From the NCBI RefSeq assembly GCF_015352425.1, contig NZ_JADKNH010000001.1, forward strand, positions 571,937 to 635,936: a stretch of 64,000 nt of DNA, given 5' to 3'. Made by a program: the position numbers and the translations under genes. How positions within the stretch are numbered: the first letter of the stretch is position 1; each line of letters starts with the position of its first letter. The DNA comes from Fusibacter ferrireducens. GTDB lineage: Bacteria > Bacillota > Clostridia > Peptostreptococcales > Acidaminobacteraceae. Shown piece by piece: positions 61,429-64,000 of this stretch. Below the pieces are notes generated by a model. That model worked only from the letters and a program-made list of their open reading frames with translations. It was not told the origin of the DNA and made no database searches.

Positions 61429-61557
61429 CTATTTTCCAAAAATCGTAAATACAATCCCACCAACCATGACTTGATTCTCCATAGTATAAATTGTGTATTG
61501 ATCTTCTTTATCTGTTTTCCAAAATTGTGAATTATGTTCTTTAAGCTTTTGTCTTCC
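61429..61557 (-). pseudogene. Orphan C-terminal gene fragment
   Basis: An open minus-strand frame of 42 codons (GRQKLKEHNSQFWKTDKED, ending in VGGIVFTIFGK) has coding character but no start codon and stands right after the VOC gene. It ends just before the group II intron remnant. It is probably the broken end of a lost gene; identity unknown. Confidence 0.35.
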
Positions 61558-61558
61558 T

Positions 61559-61981
61559 TTATTTTATTCTTTTAGCTATGTGATGATCATCATTGAGTTG
61601 TAACAGATCCCATAAGTTCCCGTATAAATCCTTAAATACCGCTACTGTTCCATACTCAGCTTCTTTGGGCTCACGAACAAAATCAATGCCCTTACTAACC
61701 ATCTCATTGTAATCTCGCCAAAAATCATCTGTATTCAAAAATAAAAATACTCTTCCACCAGACTGGTTACCTATGAATTCTTCCTGCGTAGAATTTGATG
61801 CTCTTGCTAATAAGATAGTGGTTCCTGATGATCCCGGAGGAGATACAACTACCCACCGTTTATTTTGTTCTGGTTGATAAGTATCTTCAAGCAACTCAAA
61901 ATTCAATTTTTTAGTATAAAATGCGATCGCTTCATCATAATCTTTTACTACTAATGCGATGTGAACGATTGATTGTAACAT
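61559..61981 (-). CDS. VOC-family (glyoxalase/bleomycin resistance-type) protein
   Basis: 140 aa. SIVHIALVVKDYDEAIAFYTKKLNFELLED is the VOC opening, with WVVVSPPGSSGTTILLARA and AVFKDLYGNLWDLLQL closing the metal/substrate cavity; H7, H-less middle and E/L at the end make the metal set incomplete (E residue in the third site replaced by L). A catabolic or resistance enzyme is possible. GAGGAGG before ATG 61981. Confidence 0.8.
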   Translation of the reverse strand: MLQSIVHIALVVKDYDEAIAFYTKKLNFELLEDTYQPEQNKRWVVVSPPGSSGTTILLARASNSTQEEFIGNQSGGRVFLFLNTDDFWRDYNEMVSKGIDFVREPKEAEYGTVAVFKDLYGNLWDLLQLNDDHHIAKRIK

Positions 61982-62247
61982 ATAGCCTCCTCTGATATTA
62001 GTGGTTTTAATGGTTTTATGTGAATACTAATCATAATTCATCATCTCATATCGTCACTCATATTGAATATCTCCCCCTTCGAAACCGAAGGAATATTTCA
62101 GCGAACGTTCCCGTGGTTCACAGAGTGCCTGAAAGTATTCACGAACTATTTCGTATATCACTCTCTATACGTGTTCCATCGACACCTCATAGTCATCACT
62201 GGCATTTCGCTAACTGGCGTTTTAGATGTAGACTATTGCGATTTGAT
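61982..62247. other. Intergenic segment with repeat fragments
   Basis: 266 bp between two cassette genes. CCTTCGAAACCGAAGG (62080-62095) is a perfect small hairpin, followed by AACGTTCCCGTGGTTC, which shares AACGTTCCC with the attC-like repeats. No gene is supported. Confidence 0.4.
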
Positions 62248-62679
62248 CTAATCCGTACTCATAATATATTCTGCTTCATTCGTGTCCTCATTTAACTGCT
62301 CTCTGATACATTTAAAACCTACACTCTCATAAAATCGTACCGCTTGATAATTTTCTTTGTAAACTGCTAATGATAATACTTTATAAAGCGCTTTTGAAAA
62401 CTCAATCAGCTTTTTACCTATTCCCATACCTTGTTGCCGTCTACTTACAAAAAGTGCACCGATGAATTCTTTATTTATAATACTTACAAATCCCAAAATT
62501 TTACCGTCTTCAATATATAAATAAGTCTCACTTTGAGGTATGTACACGTCTTTTACCATATCATAATTTTTGCGCCAATAATCTTCTGGTATGAAGTCAT
62601 GTGCTTTAATTGTTGACTCCAGCCAAATATCCATTACTTCATTAATTTCATTATCTATATTATTCATTCGTCTAATCAT
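62248..62679 (-). CDS. GNAT acetyltransferase
   Basis: 143 aa. GFVSIINKEFIGALFVSRRQQGMGIGKKLIEF contains the acetyl-CoA loop (RRQQGMGIG), and AVRFYESVGFKCI is the family end motif. Resembles the small GNAT proteins of the YjaB group. Substrate unknown. GGGGAC before ATG 62679. Cassette-type neighbour. Confidence 0.85.
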   Translation of the reverse strand: MIRRMNNIDNEINEVMDIWLESTIKAHDFIPEDYWRKNYDMVKDVYIPQSETYLYIEDGKILGFVSIINKEFIGALFVSRRQQGMGIGKKLIEFSKALYKVLSLAVYKENYQAVRFYESVGFKCIREQLNEDTNEAEYIMSTD

Positions 62680-62722
62680 ATTTTGTCCCCTATTTTCCTA
62701 TAGTCTCTAAGCAATTAAGTAC

Positions 62723-62846
62723 GCCTAACGTTCCCACAATTTCCGACGTTCCTTCATTTCAACGCCTTATCGGAAAAAGTGGCGTAGCATGTGCCTTGCA
62801 GACGCTGTGACATCAAAGGGAATGGTGGGAATCGGCGTGTTATGCG
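62723..62846 (-). repeat. attC-like intergenic repeat, copy C (canonical ends)
   Basis: Plus-strand left end GCCTAAC and right end GTTATGC pair at 6 of 7 positions; in minus orientation the R' core is GTTAGGC, an exact match to the integron consensus GTTRRRY. The interior shares AACGTTCCC, CCGACGTTCCTTC and TCGGAAAAAGTGGCG with copies A and B. It begins 5 bp after the stop of the following gene. Confidence 0.65.
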
Positions 62847-62850
62847 AGGT

Positions 62851-63387
62851 TCAAAAGTTTTCTTCATATAGCCTCATGACATCATTTTCAATAATTATTT
62901 CAAAATTTGTAGATTTAAAAGAACAGTTCCCATTATCAAACTTTTTATTAAACCACTCATATTGAATATCTAAGGTAAGCAAGAAACTCGGAATTTGATA
63001 GTATTTAACATTTTCCTTCGAGGAAATACTCACAATCAAAATATAATAATTGTCTATGTATTCCATCATAGTATTAAGTTGATTAATTGATAAATGTATT
63101 TTAAAATTTTCCTCATAAATTGTTTTAACTTCATAAAAATCTTTACTTTCCGCCTCACACATGAAGTCATAACCATAGTAGTCAAAAACTTTTGTAACAT
63201 GTTTATATCTATTGCATAAAAACTTATAAGCTTTTTCTTCTCCTAACAATCCAAATTCTGTTTTACGAATGACCCATTCACTAGTTTTAATCTCTATGTC
63301 TGCATTATCATCTTTAGCATCGACGCTTTCATTCCTATTATCAATATCTACTTTATAAACTCTTTCAAAGCCCCATTCTCTTAACAA
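62851..63387 (-). pseudogene. Truncated DUF3883/NO VEIN C-terminal-like protein
   Basis: About 178 codons from the first possible start (TTG 63387). GLLGEEKAYKFLCNRYKHV, YYGYDFMCEAESKDFYEVKT and LSINQLNTMMEYIDN match the DUF3883 (NO VEIN C-terminal) fold found in restriction-like defence proteins. The frame continues upstream as LSNGYQINELLREWGFERV without a start until it meets the IS256-type element at about 63410-63420, so the N-terminus was removed by insertion. Confidence 0.65.
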
Positions 63388-63419
63388 CTCATTGATCTGA
63401 TAACCATTCGATAGTGTAA

Positions 63420-64000
63420 GATATTTTGTGTAAAGTGAAAAATCAGTTATAATTCACTTAGACAAAATGGAGGTTTCAAATGGCAAAAAGAAAAAGAAAT
63501 CCAGCACCCAAAGAATTAATGGAATATTTATTTCAGAACTATGAACTAAAGAACGCATTTGATGTTCAAGAAGCACTAAAAGATATGTTTTCTGAAACGC
63601 TTGAAACAATGTTAAATTCGGAACTTGACGAACACCTAGGCTACTCAAAAAGTGAAAATAATATAGATCATACAACCAATAGACGAAATGGGAAAAGTGC
63701 CAAAACGGTAAAAAGTCAATTAGGTGAATTTGATCTAAATATTCCAAGAGACAGAGAAGCTTCTTTCGAACCACAGGTGGTTCAAAAACATCAAAAGGAT
63801 ATTTCAGGGATAGAAGAAAAGATTCTTTCAATGTATGCAAAAGGTCAATCACAGCGTGATATTTCAGCAACAATTGAGAACATTTATGGTTTTGAAGTTA
63901 GCCACGAAACCGTTTCAAAAGTAACTGATAAAATCGTTCCATTGGTACAAGAGTTTAGAAATAGGCCTTTAAAGAAATTCTACCCATTTGTATTCGTAGA
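63420..64000 (+). mobile_element. IS256-family element, left part
   Basis: The segment GATATTTTGTGTAAAG at 63420 resembles an IS256-type left end and is followed by the transposase gene. It interrupts the NO VEIN-like gene. The right end is outside the window. Exact boundary and target duplication cannot be set here. Confidence 0.7.
63480..64000 (+). CDS. IS256-family transposase, partial (runs off right edge)
   Basis: 173 codons visible. LNSELDEHLGYSKSE, NRRNGKSAKTVKSQLGEFDLNIPRDR, ISGIEEKILSMYAKGQSQRDI and KKFYPFVFV are hallmark IS256/mutator transposase stretches. The first catalytic Asp (FVD) is cut at the window end. ATG 63480 with ATGGAGG upstream. No truncation within the visible part. 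Confidence 0.93.
   Translation, partial: MAKRKRNPAPKELMEYLFQNYELKNAFDVQEALKDMFSETLETMLNSELDEHLGYSKSENNIDHTTNRRNGKSAKTVKSQLGEFDLNIPRDREASFEPQVVQKHQKDISGIEEKILSMYAKGQSQRDISATIENIYGFEVSHETVSKVTDKIVPLVQEFRNRPLKKFYPFVFV

Noticed and set aside
63454..63873. 139-codon minus-strand frame
   Set aside because: It is the antisense shadow of the IS256-type transposase gene.

Overview
The window reads as chromosomal DNA of a low-GC Firmicute of class Clostridia. Signs are the dgt - dnaG - rpoD - trmK - Nif3-like gene order, AT-rich intergenic DNA, strong AGGAGG-type ribosome binding sites and TTG/GTG starts. A relative of Fusibacter or Acidaminobacter is possible but I cannot prove the genus. No rRNA, tRNA or CRISPR was seen.

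Layout. (1) 1-2.2 kb: accessory DNA with small minus-strand genes separated by about 90-125 bp repeats that look like integron attC sites. (2) 2.6-29 kb: a nearly complete extracellular contractile injection system (eCIS, phage-tail-like particle). In order of transcription (minus strand, from 25.1 kb down) it encodes two unknown/cargo-like proteins, a small chaperone-like protein, one sheath, tube 1, a tail assembly chaperone with an apparent -1 frameshift into a DUF6760 domain, tube 2, a giant Asn/Ser/His-rich protein in the tape-measure position, a LysM hub protein, gpD-like, gpV spike, gp25, two baseplate J-type wedges, a gpI-like protein and a 584-aa accessory protein. The AAA+ ATPase lies on the plus strand (25.2-27.3 kb). 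The PAAR-like tip, a 250-aa unknown and the DUF4255 terminator follow at 27.4-29.1 kb. (3) 29.2-38.6 kb: a tight operon of envelope proteins next to the eCIS genes: a metal-site-less adenylate-cyclase-like sensor, a MORN-repeat membrane protein, a TolC-like secreted protein and a secreted copper-amine-oxidase-N domain protein. A divergent pseudokinase-TM-LysM gene lies beside it. (4) 39.9-49.5 kb: signalling genes: an ectodomain-MFS fusion related to the cyclase-like sensor, a DUF2156 protein, and a three-gene CheA-like kinase / response regulator / HD-GYP operon. (5) 49.6-56.0 kb: housekeeping genes (PH-like membrane protein, Nif3-like, trmK, rpoD, dnaG, dgt). (6) 56.5-64 kb: accessory island with an M23 peptidase, a trypsin-like protease/Trypco1 pair, cassette-like small enzymes, a group II intron remnant, and an IS256-family element that has cut into a NO VEIN-type gene and runs off the right edge.

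How the parts fit. The eCIS genes supply sheath, tube, hub, spike, wedges, assembly ATPase and terminator, and no capsid, portal, terminase, integrase or lysis gene is seen, so this is not a prophage. The frameshifted chaperone next to the giant gene matches the phage gpG/gpGT - tape measure arrangement. The adjacent sensor, MORN, TolC-like and LysM genes suggest that firing or release is tied to the cell envelope; this is inference from neighbourhood. The most novel points are the chaperone frameshift, the giant low-complexity tape-measure candidate, a perfect hairpin between the high-copy and low-copy eCIS genes, and the envelope operon.
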